Positions 11,404 through 26,940 of a DNA stretch of 64,000 nucleotides are shown here, piece after piece. Numbering within the stretch: the first letter of the stretch is position 1; every line of letters starts with the position of its first letter. Under the pieces are notes generated by a model. That model ran no database searches, was not told the DNA's origin, and worked only from the letters and a program-made list of their open reading frames with translations. A program made the translations under genes and the position numbers. Source of the DNA: Gadus chalcogrammus (lineage: Eukaryota > Chordata > Actinopteri > Gadiformes > Gadidae); NCBI RefSeq assembly GCF_026213295.1, contig NC_079428.1:2003670-2067669 (forward strand), read 5' to 3'.

Positions 11404-12030
11404 GGTGCGGCCACACCAACCGCGTTACTCGCGTTGGACAACGCGAGTACCGCGCCTAACCTGACGCTTGACCAGTGTGTGGTGGTTCAACGCTCCAACG
11501 CGTCAACGCGCCAACGCAGCTAGATGAGTCCATTGTCCATGCAAGTGAACGGAGCGTTCCCTCTTCTTCATAACTATCAAACCAAACATCCTTCACATTC
11601 ACTGAGCGAACATTATGAAAGTAAAATGCACATTTCTCGCTAGAAATGTTTCCATAAACGCATTTAATGGCGTAACTATGTTACTATTTCCACCCAGAAG
11701 AAAAAAGAAAGATGTCGGCCGTATGCTTCTGTGCAAGCTCACTACTCTCTGCCAGTGACGTCGGGTCAAGCTCCACGCTGATTGGCTACCGCGGCTAAGC
11801 GTCACGCGTTGGAGCGTTGAAAGTTCAATTTTCTGAACTCCGGGCGTTGGTGCGTTGGGCGCGTTACTGCGTTTACGTGCGTAATTACGTGCAACTGCCG
11901 CGCCTAACGCCCCCAACGCAACGCTTCAACGCTTCAACGCGTGTACCGCGCCTAGACCAATGGTTCCCTATGCAAAAATGCCGATTTTCAACGCCCCTAA
12001 CGCGAGCAACGCGGTTGGTGTGGCCGTACC
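11404..12030. mobile_element. 627-bp DNA-transposon-like element with 32-bp TIRs
   Basis: The left end GGTGCGGCCACACCAACCGC and the reverse complement of the right end (GGTACGGCCACACCAACCGC) match over 32 bases with two differences. The subterminal regions are packed with AACGC/GCGTT pentamers on both sides, typical of transposase-binding repeats. No transposase frame is present, so it is non-autonomous. Flanks (CCCTAAT before, TTGTTAT after) give no clear target-site duplication, so the superfamily is unassigned; the GGTGCG...CACACC start recalls some fish Harbinger/ISL2EU-like families. Internal sequence is unique. Confidence 0.85.
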
Positions 12031-12280
12031 TTGTTATAGTCGATGACTCGCGCGAGATTCAATAATTCCTGTGGAGTTGAATGGTCTCCGGTCCAAACAC
12101 GAGCCCGTGAGTGAGTTATCTCTGGTTCCATCAGGCCCAAGCAAAGGCCTCGCCCGCTGCCCTTATCCGCTCTGAAAAGGAGCAGTAATCACATGTGGAC
12201 TTAAAGCTGACCGTTTCACCCCCCGCCGCTCGCAATGTGGACATTCTTCCGTCCACTAAGCCCAGCGCTGTAAGAAACAT
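12031..12280. other. Unique flank
   Basis: Ordinary sequence between the TIR element and the 120-bp repeat. Nothing recognisable. Confidence 0.4.
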
Positions 12281-12473
12281 AAATAACGTTAATCGTAGTT
12301 AGCTCGCCCAATAATTGTATCAAAGCCATCGGTGAAATATCGATTGAACGATCTCTAGACCTACGGTCAAGGATACTTTTAATTCCTTTCATCAACCCCA
12401 AAATAACGTAAATCATAGTGAGCTTGCACAATAAGAGTATCAAAACCATCAGTGAAACATTGATCAAACGTTC
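12281..12473. repeat. 120-bp tandem repeat, ~1.6 copies
   Basis: Copy 1 starts AAATAACGTTAATC at 12281 and copy 2 AAATAACGTAAATC at 12401. They align for about 73 bases with roughly 80% identity. The second half of the unit (TCTAGACCTACGGTC, then ATACTTTTAATTCC) is missing from copy 2 but reappears at 12864-12906, beyond a LINE tail. Confidence 0.85.
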
Positions 12474-12595
12474 GAATTGTGCCTGTATCATATCTGGCCC
12501 ATTGCACTCTCACACGAAGCACTCCTAGTTCAACCACCGCAACACCCGGACTCATACCACTCCTGAGCAATATATTATATTACACACTAGTTGGG

Positions 12596-12596
<1 letters not shown>

Positions 12597-12626
<30 letters not shown>
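12597..12626. repeat. (TA)n microsatellite
   Basis: About 30 bp of TA repeats followed by TAATAATATATAATG. Prone to cruciform extrusion. It lies at or near the 5' side of the LINE tail. Confidence 0.9.
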
Positions 12627-12629
<3 letters not shown>

Positions 12630-12639
12630 ATATATAATG

Positions 12640-12863
12640 TGCAATATATACATATCTTACGCTGCATAGTACCGTATTTATTATTTATTTGCAATGTACA
12701 CACTCCTCAGGACTGCACACCCTACCTCCCTTTTTTATCTCTTCACGTCCTGTGTTTATGTGTCAGTATGTATATATGTATTTTTGCCCTGCTTGGAGAT
12801 GGCTGTTTTAATCTCATCGTACATGTGTACAGTGACAATAAAGGTATTCTAATTCTAATTCTA
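12640..12863 (+). mobile_element. LINE 3' tail with (ATTCT)n end
   Basis: The segment ends in CAGTGACAATAAAGG followed by ATTCTAATTCTAATTCTA. This combination of a GTGACAATAAAG 3' end and a short ATTCT-type tail is a hallmark I associate with vertebrate non-LTR (CR1/L2/Rex-like) retrotransposon 3' ends. The upstream GGAGATGGCTGTTTTAATCT fits such a 3'UTR. It is 5'-truncated, with no coding part left. It sits inside a 120-bp tandem repeat, so it inserted after that repeat formed. Confidence 0.75.
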
Positions 12864-12906
12864 ATATCTAGACGTACGGTCTTGAATACTTTTAATTCCT
12901 TGCATC
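12864..12906. repeat. Displaced fragment of the 120-bp repeat
   Basis: Matches 12349-12394 of copy 1 (TCTAGACSTACGGTC, then AATACTTTTAATTCC). It restores the repeat half missing before the LINE tail. Confidence 0.8.

Positions 12907-16265
<3,359 letters not shown>

Positions 16266-16330
<65 letters not shown>
16266..16330. repeat. (GT)n microsatellite
   Basis: About 65 bp of pure GT, preceded by TCTGTCTGTCTG and followed by decayed TGCATGTGCACACATGC, an alternating purine-pyrimidine stretch. Confidence 0.97.
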
Positions 16331-16334
<4 letters not shown>

Positions 16335-16453
16335 ATGTGCACACATGCGTGCATGCACACATACACACACGATATGTGCTGCTTTCTGTGTGTTTGTGTG
16401 TGTTTGACAGCAGAGCTGATGGCATCCATTCTGCATTAGTTGGTTGACTGACC

Positions 16454-16580
<127 letters not shown>

Positions 16581-16832
16581 ACCGTGGAATGAGCCAAGTG
16601 CCAGTACTGTCGTCAGAAAGTGGTATCAATCCTCGAGGGATATGTGGACTGTATGATGCATCCCAACAGATACACACACACACAGATGGAGAGAATAGGT
16701 AATGGCTGGATAATGGTGGTTTGCTCGAGAGACAGAGAGAGGGTAAGGGTGACACCTGGTTCACATATGTTCAGTGACTGGATTAAACCTCCCAACCTAG
16801 GCTCAGTCCACACAATTCGTTTTGAAGCCATA

Positions 16833-16853
16833 CCCCCCCCCCCCCCCCCCCCC
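16833..16853. repeat. Poly(C) tract, 21 bases
   Basis: Continuous C run followed by ACACACAAACCCC. Confidence 0.95.
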
Positions 16854-16939
16854 ACACACAAACCCCACACCCCTAAATAAACCACACACACCTTTAAAGC
16901 ACTCTTACTGTAAATTGGACCCAGATGTAAGTCAAGGGG

Positions 16940-17110
16940 GCACTTTTGATTAACCAGAGAGAGTGGAAGAGAAAGAAACTAAACTGCCATTTTTATGGCC
17001 GTTTAATTTGAAACAATTAAGATATTACGGCGCGGCGGAATCAGCCTGTAGACTGACAGCTGGGAACCATCCCATAAAGCCCTGGGCCTGTGAATGAGAC
17101 ACCTTTGCTA
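16940..17110. promoter_or_regulatory. Candidate conserved non-coding element
   Basis: Repeat-free block containing CCGTTTAATTTGAAACAATTAAG homeodomain-like sites split over 16999-17021 and GACTGACAGCTGGG (TALE core plus E-box). Enhancer-like texture only. Confidence 0.2.
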
Positions 17111-18557
17111 TGCATTGTTCCATGCTTCCTACCTCCTCCTCCTCTTCCTCCTGCTCCGCCTCCACCTCCTCTCTGTGTTTTCTTTCACGGTAAAGCCTGT
17201 CACTTTGCGGGCACGTTTGCCTGAATAGGTGCACCTTCGCCTGCTGTAGCCGATCACTTCAGCAGCTCGTAAACACGCCACTTGGCTGATGGCAGAACTC
17301 ATCTAAATTTCAACCGGACTGAATGGAAGGAAATGTGCACAGGAAGATATTCACCCTGCCGGATGTGTGTGTGCGTCTGTGTGCGTTTGCGTGTGTGTGT
17401 GTCTATTTAGTGTCTTGTTTTGTTTTTATATGCCATGTTTTATAGCAGATTTGAATTTATAGCGTTGGATGCATGAATCATCAGTCAGGTGGGAAAGAGA
17501 CGGAGGTAGAGAGGCTTGTAGTAGCATAAGCCACCTACAGGGGGCAGCAGATGGCAGGCCCACGACGTTTGTGTAACGCAACAGAGGCAGTGCCCTAAAT
17601 GAACTGCTCATCCTAGTACTTAACGCGTTATGTCTTTTTACATTACATATCGTTCCATTTTTTTTCCAGTATTAAACAATACTTTTGTGGTGTAGTGTGT
17701 ACATGTTGGGACTACTGGAATAATGAGAGGTGAAGTGGAGTGAATGGGGCCGTGTAAATGTCATGTTCACCCCATCTGTGTTCCTGTTGCTAGGCGTATT
17801 TGTGGGTGTCCCTCGACTGGGGGAACTCTCGAGGATGCTTCAGAGTTTGGAACCGGCGGTTACAAATTCATAAATGTTGAGTCAGCATAACCACCATAAC
17901 TCCCATTATTTCCTCCCACACAGTGTCCCAGGAAACCAAATAACTGTTTGTTAGAAACTACACAACCACATAATACCGCATTATATCCTTGTTCCTACTG
18001 TTGTCCACAATTTTTCACATGATAATAGGCTGATGATTTACTACTAACTGAACCACTAGCAAGCTGCCTATGACGTCGGCTGACTACCTTTAGCTTCAAT
18101 GGTACCCAGGCAGCCATCTATCAACTGCCACCAACTGTTTCAAGGGGTAACAATAAGCTTGCTTAACACAAACTAATCGGCATGCACCCCCATGTGTCAA
18201 TGTTTTGGATATTTTGGCTGCTGATTTGGTGACAGTATAGCCGGCTTTGCTTAGGTTGACAGCAAGCGCTATATCTGTGAAAAGAAAAGCCTTTAGAAGA
18301 CAATGAGCTAGACTTACAAAAGTAATACGTTTCTCATGAACCCTGGACTGCAAATAGGAGGGGTGCAACGCAAACAATGCTGCGATCAATCGGTCCCACC
18401 ACAGGAGGGATCCCATGAAGAAACGCTGTCTGGTGTCGCTTTAAAAAAGTTAAAGAGAAGATGTGTGTGTGTGTGTGGGAGAGAGACTTATGTGGTGTGT
18501 GCCCTTTATCGGCTTTGGGAAAAGAGTGAAAGACCTGGAGAATAGGTGTTCTTGAAA

Positions 18558-18559
<2 letters not shown>
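17111..18559. other. Unique sequence, no gene seen
   Basis: Contains a CTCCTCCTCTTCC patch at about 17130-17170, short TG tracts at about 17365-17402 and 18461-18478, and otherwise ordinary sequence. A minus-strand open frame of about 106 codons at 18096-18416 has no recognisable domain or splice context. Confidence 0.45.

Positions 18560-18637
<78 letters not shown>
18560..18637. repeat. (GT)n microsatellite, ~78 bp
   Basis: Uninterrupted TG repeats. Confidence 0.97.
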
Positions 18638-18638
<1 letters not shown>

Positions 18639-20006
18639 ATCAATTGTGTGTGTTGGGGGCGGGGACGTGTGGGTTGTTGCACCAATGAATGAGTAGGGGA
18701 GAGGGAGGGAGGGGGGAAGAGGCCATTGAGGAAGTTTTCAGGATGAGAGGGACGAGGCATCGGGGAAGAGGGAGCGGGAGAAAACGAGGAGTAGATTGAA
18801 GAAAGGATGAGAGGAGTTGAAGGAGAATATATCCCTTACTAGTCAGCCCCAACCATACCTTTAATTCTGGCCTGTCTGTCAGTCAAGAGGTTGCCTGTCG
18901 TAGACACTCTCTCTCATTAGGAGAACCCCAACCCGGAGACTCTCACTCCCCTCGTTGATGAACCTAATCGCCCATAAGCTCCATCACACCCGATAACCAT
19001 CGCTAAGGCGGAACCAGAACCACACCGCTCTCAGCTTTTCTACCGTCCACCGCTGTAATAAGGTGATATTGACTGTTGATGACTCAGCACTTTCACTAAA
19101 AAAAAGATGACTAAGCGCACTACTCGTATATGGAGTTCCTGCGAATGGCGTCACAGTTAATTAGTTGTGTAGCAGTCCAGTTTCCTCTCGCTCTACCCTT
19201 TGTCTGCCCTTTGGTGCGTTTGCAGTCGGCGTGATACTATCTGCTGGCAGTAAGCCTCGTTTGTGAGTGTTGTTGGCTTGAATATTATGCAAATAAATGG
19301 GCCAGTCGGATTGCTTTGTTTTGTTTCAGTTATGTTTGCTTTGGTAGATATAATGTCCATTGCATTTATTTTTTTGGGACCTTTTTATTTTCACTCGTCA
19401 ACAGCGATGTAATGAACTATTCCAATCAAATTATAGTTCTGTTTTAATTAACATGCAACAACGAAAAATAACAATTGCAAAAACCATTAAAAAAAAATCC
19501 AGCAACCTTTAATCACGATGGAAACCTGTAAATCAGCGGTTGACTTATTGTAATATTTGCGTCCACAACCATCAACCTTTTCGCTTCAAATTTTCTGCCG
19601 AATCTGGTATGGACTGCTGTCATGCATCCATTTCAAAAGCATTCGTAGGGCCCGAATCGGCCTCAAGTTGGCCCCGTGATGGATCCATGAACTGCAGGTG
19701 GTAATGCCTTTTGCCCCTGGGCCTACGAGCCCTCCGTTGGCAGGCTTAGTCTCCGGGTATTTAGGCCACCCCCATGGTTTATAGACCTCCTCTGCGAGTG
19801 AAACAAAGCCGTCTGGCGTTCCACCTGTAAATGAACCACTTCCTTTCCAGATCCTTTGCCGAGTGGAACCATAATTATAGCAATCAATCTTCGCTCACAT
19901 TTTACGATCCCCGCGAGCCCATAAAATTTGATGTTGTCTTCCTTGTGTACCTTGGACCCAACAGCTATCGAGTGCTTTAATTTCCCCCATTTTTTTTTAA
20001 TTAACT
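18638..20006. other. Unique sequence, partly enhancer-like
   Basis: Repeat-poor. 19260-19560 is AT-rich and includes TATTATGCAAATAAATGG (octamer-like ATGCAAAT) and TTTTAATTAACATGC. No coding signals found. It could hold regulatory DNA but no specific call is justified. Confidence 0.4.
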
Positions 20007-20046
20007 GGGGGGGGGGGGGGGAGGGGGGGGGAGGGGGGGGGGGGGG
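20007..20046. repeat. Poly(G) cluster
   Basis: G runs of about 15, 9 and 15 separated by single A, about 40 bases in all. Strong G-quadruplex potential. Inverted partner of the C cluster at 20212-20249. Confidence 0.95.
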
Positions 20047-20211
20047 TGGCGTGGAGAAAGACTGTACTCTTCACCATTCATCACGCTTGACAGATTTCCA
20101 GAGAAGGGGAGAACCATCACGCTGATCAGGACCACAGTCTGTGCGTTTCACACTTTCGTTGTCGGTTTCCAATTCCTCCGGAGCACCAGTGAAGCCGGCA
20201 TGTCTGGATCA

Positions 20212-20249
20212 CCCCCCCCCCCCCCACCCCCCCCCCCCCCCCCCCCCCC
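20212..20249. repeat. Poly(C) cluster (14 + 23 bases)
   Basis: Two C runs separated by one A. It faces the G cluster 165 bp upstream, so the two could pair in single-stranded DNA. Confidence 0.95.
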
Positions 20250-21216
20250 AGCCCATCTCTGCTCTCCCACACGCTCAGATAGCTTCCATAAACAAGTCAA
20301 TCTCGGTGGGTCTCGACACGTTAGCTTAAGATTTATCCTCTTAGGAGCGAGATTGTCATCCCGGAGAACGCGGGGTCTCGCTTGAAGGGGGAAATTAATT
20401 TTACAATGAGTGGTTAACCTGATCAGGAGGCTTGGGGGAACGGGGGAGATGTTAACCCTTTCGCTGTGAGAAACTTTGAAGAAACCCTTACACTCGACAC
20501 TCTCCCCGATCTTTGCTAGGTTTTTTTATCGGACGACGTGTGTCGGTCGCCGTTGTCTTAAGGGGAACGCACGTGCGGAGAGGAATGTCGTAACTGGCAG
20601 CCATTTGTAAAGTAGCCTTATTGTTTCAGGAGTACCCAGGTATGCCCCTTCGGGCTGTGCAGTCAAAGGTTCACGCCGACGGATCGGTGGCGTGCTCATA
20701 GCACACCTGACAAACATGGGACGTGAAATTGACAATTCGGTATTCGCAATTATCAATTAGCCCCCGAGCTGGACATGTCTCGGTGAAGTTGTTCCAAAAC
20801 CTAAAACCAAATGCCAAGAGAAGGAAAATTCCCACTGAGCGTTACTGTCAGTCCTCGCAACCCACTAGTGTTAAATTGATACACCAGGATTCGGATTAAG
20901 TTACTGTGTTTCTAACCTCAGGCAGTTCATCAATGGAATGGAGCTAGGAACTTTGGTGAAAAACTAAAGACATCTTTTCCACTGGAAACAAAGAGATTGA
21001 TTTTCTGAACTGTTGCACTTATTTTCAGTGCATCTTAAACTAAAACGAACACATACTGTACAGAGAGGATATAGTCTGGCGGTGCCAGGTTTGATTTTTA
21101 CAGACACTTTAATGGCAAGAATATATGCGATCTGGCCCAACTAGACCATAGCAGACATGCATAGTTGAAGAAGTTAATTCCATACTACACTTCCTCACTC
21201 CGACCCATCATCAATA
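20250..21216. other. Unique sequence, no gene seen
   Basis: Ordinary mixed sequence, AT-richer after 20800. No repeat or exon pair found. Confidence 0.45.
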
Positions 21217-21543
21217 ATGGGAAAATGTAAGAAGATGGACCTCCTTAAACACATGCGATCACAGATGAATGGCAAATTGATTCACTTTTACTTCACGGAG
21301 GAGAGAGAGAGAGAGAGCGCTGCATACACTGTTCTTCTGCTACGCGGGGTACTGTGTCTCCATGAAGGACAGTCTTACTTTATGGACTTCCAGCACTGCA
21401 AGGTGGCAAAGTTCAGCCCCGATAGGCCAGCGAGGCACCCTTCTGATGAATCTCGGTGCACCCTCATTCATCCAGAAGTGCTGCTGTACGTGCCTACCTG
21501 GGCCTGGGCCAAGAATAGGAAGAAGAACAACCAAGGAAATTAA
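21217..21543 (+). CDS. Unrecognised 108-codon ORF (hypothetical)
   Basis: An ATG-started frame of 108 codons that is not made of simple repeat apart from a short EERERES patch from a (GA)n stretch. Its peptide is basic at both ends (MGKCKKMDLLKH at the start, KNRKKNNQGN at the end), with C and W residues in the middle. It ends at TAA, is followed by an AATAAA hexamer at about 21654, and then by CAG|GTAAGT at about 21675, which would be a strong splice donor. I recognise no domain. It could be a decayed gene or transposon piece, or chance. Real coding status is unlikely without transcript support. Confidence 0.15.
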   Translation: MGKCKKMDLLKHMRSQMNGKLIHFYFTEERERESAAYTVLLLRGVLCLHEGQSYFMDFQHCKVAKFSPDRPARHPSDESRCTLIHPEVLLYVPTWAWAKNRKKNNQGN

Positions 21544-21836
21544 TTATACACTGTAGATTGTTCTTGTGTATGTATCATCAAATGAGACATACATATGTTT
21601 ACGTTAGATTAATTTCCTATCAGCAAACAATTATCTAAATCCCCATATAGTGAATAAAGACAAGCTGCTTGCAGGTAAGTAACAGGTATTTGCCGGGGGT
21701 GAGGGCATTTCCCCCCAAGAAGGGCAACAGGTTGGCTGTGGGGTTCAAACTCAGTCCTTTTTGGCTGAGAGTCGGAGCATTCAAACTAGTGAAACATCCT
21801 GCCTATTGTTATCTCCCTCAAAGGCTAAAACATGTA
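21544..21836. other. Unique flank of hAT MITE
   Basis: AT-rich then GC-balanced sequence. It contains an orphan donor-like CAG|GTAAGT at about 21675 with no convincing acceptor upstream. Confidence 0.4.
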
Positions 21837-22152
21837 CACACATGCAGGGCCGTTGCACCAAATCCTGGGCCCCTATACAAGAGGTACTGATGCCCCCCCC
21901 GAATTCCCCCTACCAGCCCCCTGCGCTGAATTGTTGACGGGGGGGGGGGTAGAGAACAATTGTTGACGGGGGGGGACGGGGGGGGGGAGACGAGGCCGTG
22001 TGCAACTCCTAACATTATGGGCTGGCGGATAATTAGAATTTATTTATTTTATTTTTTATTTTTTTTAGCCATGCCATGGGCCCCCCCCTCTGCCTTGGGC
22101 CCCCCCACGACTGCCTCACTTTCCCCCGCAGTCCGTCGGCCCTGCACACATG
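21837..22152. mobile_element. hAT-type MITE with 8-bp TSD
   Basis: The element proper is 21845-22144 (300 bp). It starts CAGGGCCGTTG and ends CGTCGGCCCTG, terminal inverted repeats of the CAGGG hAT type. An exact 8-bp direct repeat CACACATG flanks it at 21837-21844 and 22145-22152, the target duplication expected of hAT transposition. The interior has GGGCCC-rich subterminal patches, several 7-12 base G or C runs and an AT-rich centre. There is no transposase frame, so it is non-autonomous. The perfect TSD suggests a fairly recent insertion. Confidence 0.9.
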
Positions 22153-23082
22153 CATGCATCCGCTTGCTGTTTGCTTCTGTGTGGGCCGGTCCGCACGTCT
22201 ACTCCCGCCATTCCACAAAGGTCAGGGGTTATTCATTTAGAGAATGTCAGTGGGCTTAAAGATTAAGAAAAACACATTTGTTGCCATCGAGAGTCTGCAA
22301 TTGATCAGCCTTGATATTTGATGGTCTACGTTGGGAGGCTGTGAATTTAGGACACGGCTTAACTTTTTCAAACATCCAAAATAGCGAAAGCACAGACCAC
22401 CTTTGACCCGTTCTCCTGAGGACAACAACAACTTTTTTCCTTTCTCCAACTCCATTTTGCTGCACAATCAAAGGCAGCGCTTCGAAACATGGCCAGATAT
22501 TCCTCCCACGACCATAGTCAGCAATCAAAGGCACTGCATAACCAACCAGCGGTGTCATCAAGCGAGCCCATTGTTCAACCCTACATACAACACTTTCCGT
22601 TGTTGTTTTGCCCCTGAGCCAGGCAGGGCTCAGCATTGGGATCAGATCCGGCCCTTAAAAGATTCAACGCAAGATAATTGTGTGTTTTATGAATCCATCG
22701 GCGCACGTTCAGGGTGAGTCTGAAGCGAGCGAGACATGTGATCCGATGTGCGCCCGTGCCTTAATGGCCCATTGTTAGGCTGCGTGCAGGGTTTGTGACA
22801 AGCTGTTCGTTCCAACATATGCGGTGGCTGTCGCAAAGCGATTTCTGGGCGGCACAGAACCATTGTGCACCCTGGTCCATGGCCGTGGGCCACTGTTACC
22901 TTTGTGTTGTTTGTTTTGGGTTTGAACCCCCCAGTTGGATGTGTTGCACTAGTGACTAGACGGTATTGTTCCGTCAGCATTCGGTCAAGGCACATTTTTT
23001 TTGGGCTAAGGGGAAATTTCACCGCGGGATCATGCAATAATTTTGACAGATTTTTGCTTGTTGGGTAACGACATGGCTCTTG

Positions 23083-23084
<2 letters not shown>
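22153..23084. other. Unique sequence upstream of candidate promoter
   Basis: No repeats of note. A + frame of 104 codons (22403-22717) runs into a GTGAGT donor-like site but has no clear acceptor or known domain. Treated as non-coding. Confidence 0.4.

Positions 23085-23142
<58 letters not shown>
23085..23142. repeat. (CA)n microsatellite
   Basis: Pure CA repeats. Separated from a second CA tract by an 18-base unique spacer (ACCCACTCTCAAGCACCC). Confidence 0.97.
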
Positions 23143-23143
<1 letters not shown>

Positions 23144-23158
23144 CCCACTCTCAAGCAC

Positions 23159-23160
<2 letters not shown>

Positions 23161-23207
<47 letters not shown>
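23161..23207. repeat. (CA)n microsatellite
   Basis: Pure CA repeats, second half of a compound CA locus about 230 bp upstream of the CRE. Confidence 0.97.
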
Positions 23208-23210
<3 letters not shown>

Positions 23211-23432
23211 AAGTCTCGAGAAACACATATCATCTGAAAATAATGACTGGCTGTTTGCCTCTCTCCCGACACCACGCACACACACATGAAAAACCAACAA
23301 ATGCTCGACCGCAAACTACACAACTCTCACTTCAACGTGGATGTCCAAGTGCACATTCCTGTACTGCACTGAAGGCACTGGGCTCGATGGCAAAGTTGAA
23401 CGCTATTGAGTTCGACGGTGGGTTTTGTTGAG

Positions 23433-23440
23433 TGACGTCA
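23433..23440. promoter_or_regulatory. Consensus CRE (TGACGTCA)
   Basis: A perfect palindromic cAMP-response element, the full-site bound by CREB/ATF proteins. It lies about 510 bp upstream of the ATG-donor pair and a few tens of bases before a purine-rich, 5'UTR-like region, the position where functional CREs usually sit relative to a TATA-less start. A nearby inverted repeat (CTCTCGG...GCGAGAG, about 23459-23478) adds to promoter character. Promoter activity is inferred. Confidence 0.4.
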
Positions 23441-23479
23441 CCCCCCCTCCAACCCCACTCTCTCGGTTTCTCTGCGAGA

Positions 23480-23964
23480 GACGGGCCAGTGTGTGTGTAG
23501 GGGTCTCGGAGTGAGAGCGGTAGAGAGGGAGTGAGTGAGTGAGTGAGAGAGAGAGAGAGAGGGAGGGAGAGGGAGATGCGTCCCCACCACCACAGCGCAG
23601 CACGCAAACACCAGTGTACAGAGTCTCCTCTCCGCGTTGTATTGTGAAGTCTCAGCTAGAGGGGCGACCGACGAGCGGGAGATATACACACATCACCACC
23701 ACCACCACCACCGGCCACCACATGTTTTCGCCGTCAGACACCCTCGTCCTCTCATACAGTGTCGACTACCATCCAGAAGAGACTATTATTTTCTAGACAG
23801 AGAGAGAGAACTCAAGGAAAGAGTCGCCGGAGAGAGCGCAGCGAGACGGGAGCGCAGTGGACGGATTTATGGCCACGACTCGCCTGTCATACTGGATGTA
23901 AAAGTCGCGATTATTTCTGCGAGAATCGAGTTCAAAACCTGATTGCGAAGATGCTGACACTAAG
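23480..23964 (+). CDS. Candidate first exon (5'UTR plus short coding start)
   Basis: Purine-rich, CpG-containing leader ends in GCGAAGATGCTGACACTAAG followed by GTAAGA. The ATG at 23951 has A at -3 and starts MLTL plus two bases before a strong AAG|GTAAGA donor (GT at 23965). The reading frame is also open upstream of this ATG to about 23759 with no ATG, so a longer coding exon cannot be excluded. Several out-of-frame upstream ATGs (about 23576, 23721, 23870, 23896) would make short uORFs. A CRE lies upstream. The exon 5' boundary is a guess. Genes with a long leader, a few N-terminal codons and a giant first intron are common among vertebrate developmental and neuronal regulators, but MLTL is too short to identify one. 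No second exon was found in the remaining 40 kb. Confidence 0.4.
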
Positions 23965-25123
<1,159 letters not shown>

Positions 25124-25305
25124 GACAGACTTTTGTACTGTTGTACACATAGCCGTTCTATATCATATAAGAAGCAGCTTGCTGTAGTGATGTGTACGCA
25201 TTTACATCCTCCTGTTATCAAATGGTTAGGTATGTCACGCACACGGTGGGCAGCCATGCACTGGACTGGGGTACTGTAGTGTTTAAATTGCCCAACGACA
25301 GAAAG

Positions 25306-25439
<134 letters not shown>

Positions 25440-25575
25440 TGAGTTTGCGGCCACCCAGCAGTCCGTGGGAGCAATTAAGCACTCGCCCCAATTTCACCAC
25501 GGCGCAATTAACGCTGTCAGCGTCCGTTCGATTTCCAATTCTGCTGCCGAGACATTCATCAAAAAAAAAAAAGAG

Positions 25576-25578
<3 letters not shown>

Positions 25579-25627
<49 letters not shown>
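25579..25627. repeat. (GT)n microsatellite
   Basis: About 49 bp, preceded by a 12-base A run. Third member of the 25-kb GT cluster. Confidence 0.96.
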
Positions 25628-25629
<2 letters not shown>

Positions 25630-26131
25630 CTGGTGAAGGCCTTTAGACGTCTCAATCCAAACGACGGTAAACAGAGCAGAGATGTTTGCCTTCTGAAAGG
25701 GGGGTGGTGGGGGGGTTGGGGAGCCATGGACTGTGGCAGGCACTTCCATCTCCAACAGCTGGTGCTGAAAAGCCTCCTAAAGCCTCCCAGAGAGTGGAGG
25801 AGTTTCCTCTGCGTATAGTTTTTCAATCACAGAGCTAACGACAAACCAAAATATTGACACACCCCGAATGATGTAAATAAATCCTAACATCGGAGAATTT
25901 GGGCCCGATTTACATCACATTTGAGTTGTGTTTTTCATAGCCTCACTTTGATATACCGTAATTGAACTACTTATTTATTTAGCGAGACATCTGCCTTTCA
26001 TGTTCGCAAAAAAGGAAAACAGAGTTCGACTGTGCCTTCAGCTCATGGTGTCGCATACATTGTGTGGATTGCACACAGCCATGCAACCACCGAGTCATAT
26101 TAATAGACGATAGTCATGCATCCTCCTCAAC

Positions 26132-26132
<1 letters not shown>
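25628..26132. other. Unique sequence, partly enhancer-like
   Basis: About 25845-26000 is AT-rich with ATGATGTAAATAAATCC (FOX-like GTAAATA) and TGATATACCGTAATTG. No gene signals. Confidence 0.35.

Positions 26133-26178
<46 letters not shown>
26133..26178. repeat. (CT)n microsatellite
   Basis: About 45 bp of CT repeats with one GT interruption. Confidence 0.95.
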
Positions 26179-26186
<8 letters not shown>

Positions 26187-26353
26187 ACAAGTGGGGCACT
26201 GCCTCTCACTGCTCCTGTCCAATTACATCCGAGCAGCTCTCACTCTGACTCACTGGGACCTTTCCAAAAGTGGGAAACACGAGCAAATTTAGAAAATAAA
26301 TATATATATATGTAAAACCCACACAGTCACTGTGGATGTGTTTACACTATTTA

Positions 26354-26940
<587 letters not shown>

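Noticed and set aside
21217..21543. 108-codon ORF as a confident gene
   Set aside because: Kept only as a low-confidence hypothetical. It has no known domain, includes a (GA)n-derived EERERES patch, and its apparent downstream donor has no matching acceptor.
22403..22717. 104-codon frame ending in GGGTGAGT
   Set aside because: Donor-like end is tempting, but there is no acceptor or promoter and the peptide matches nothing I know.
26281..26316. TATA-like TATATATATATG as a promoter
   Set aside because: It is a short TA microsatellite with no nearby start-site or exon signals.
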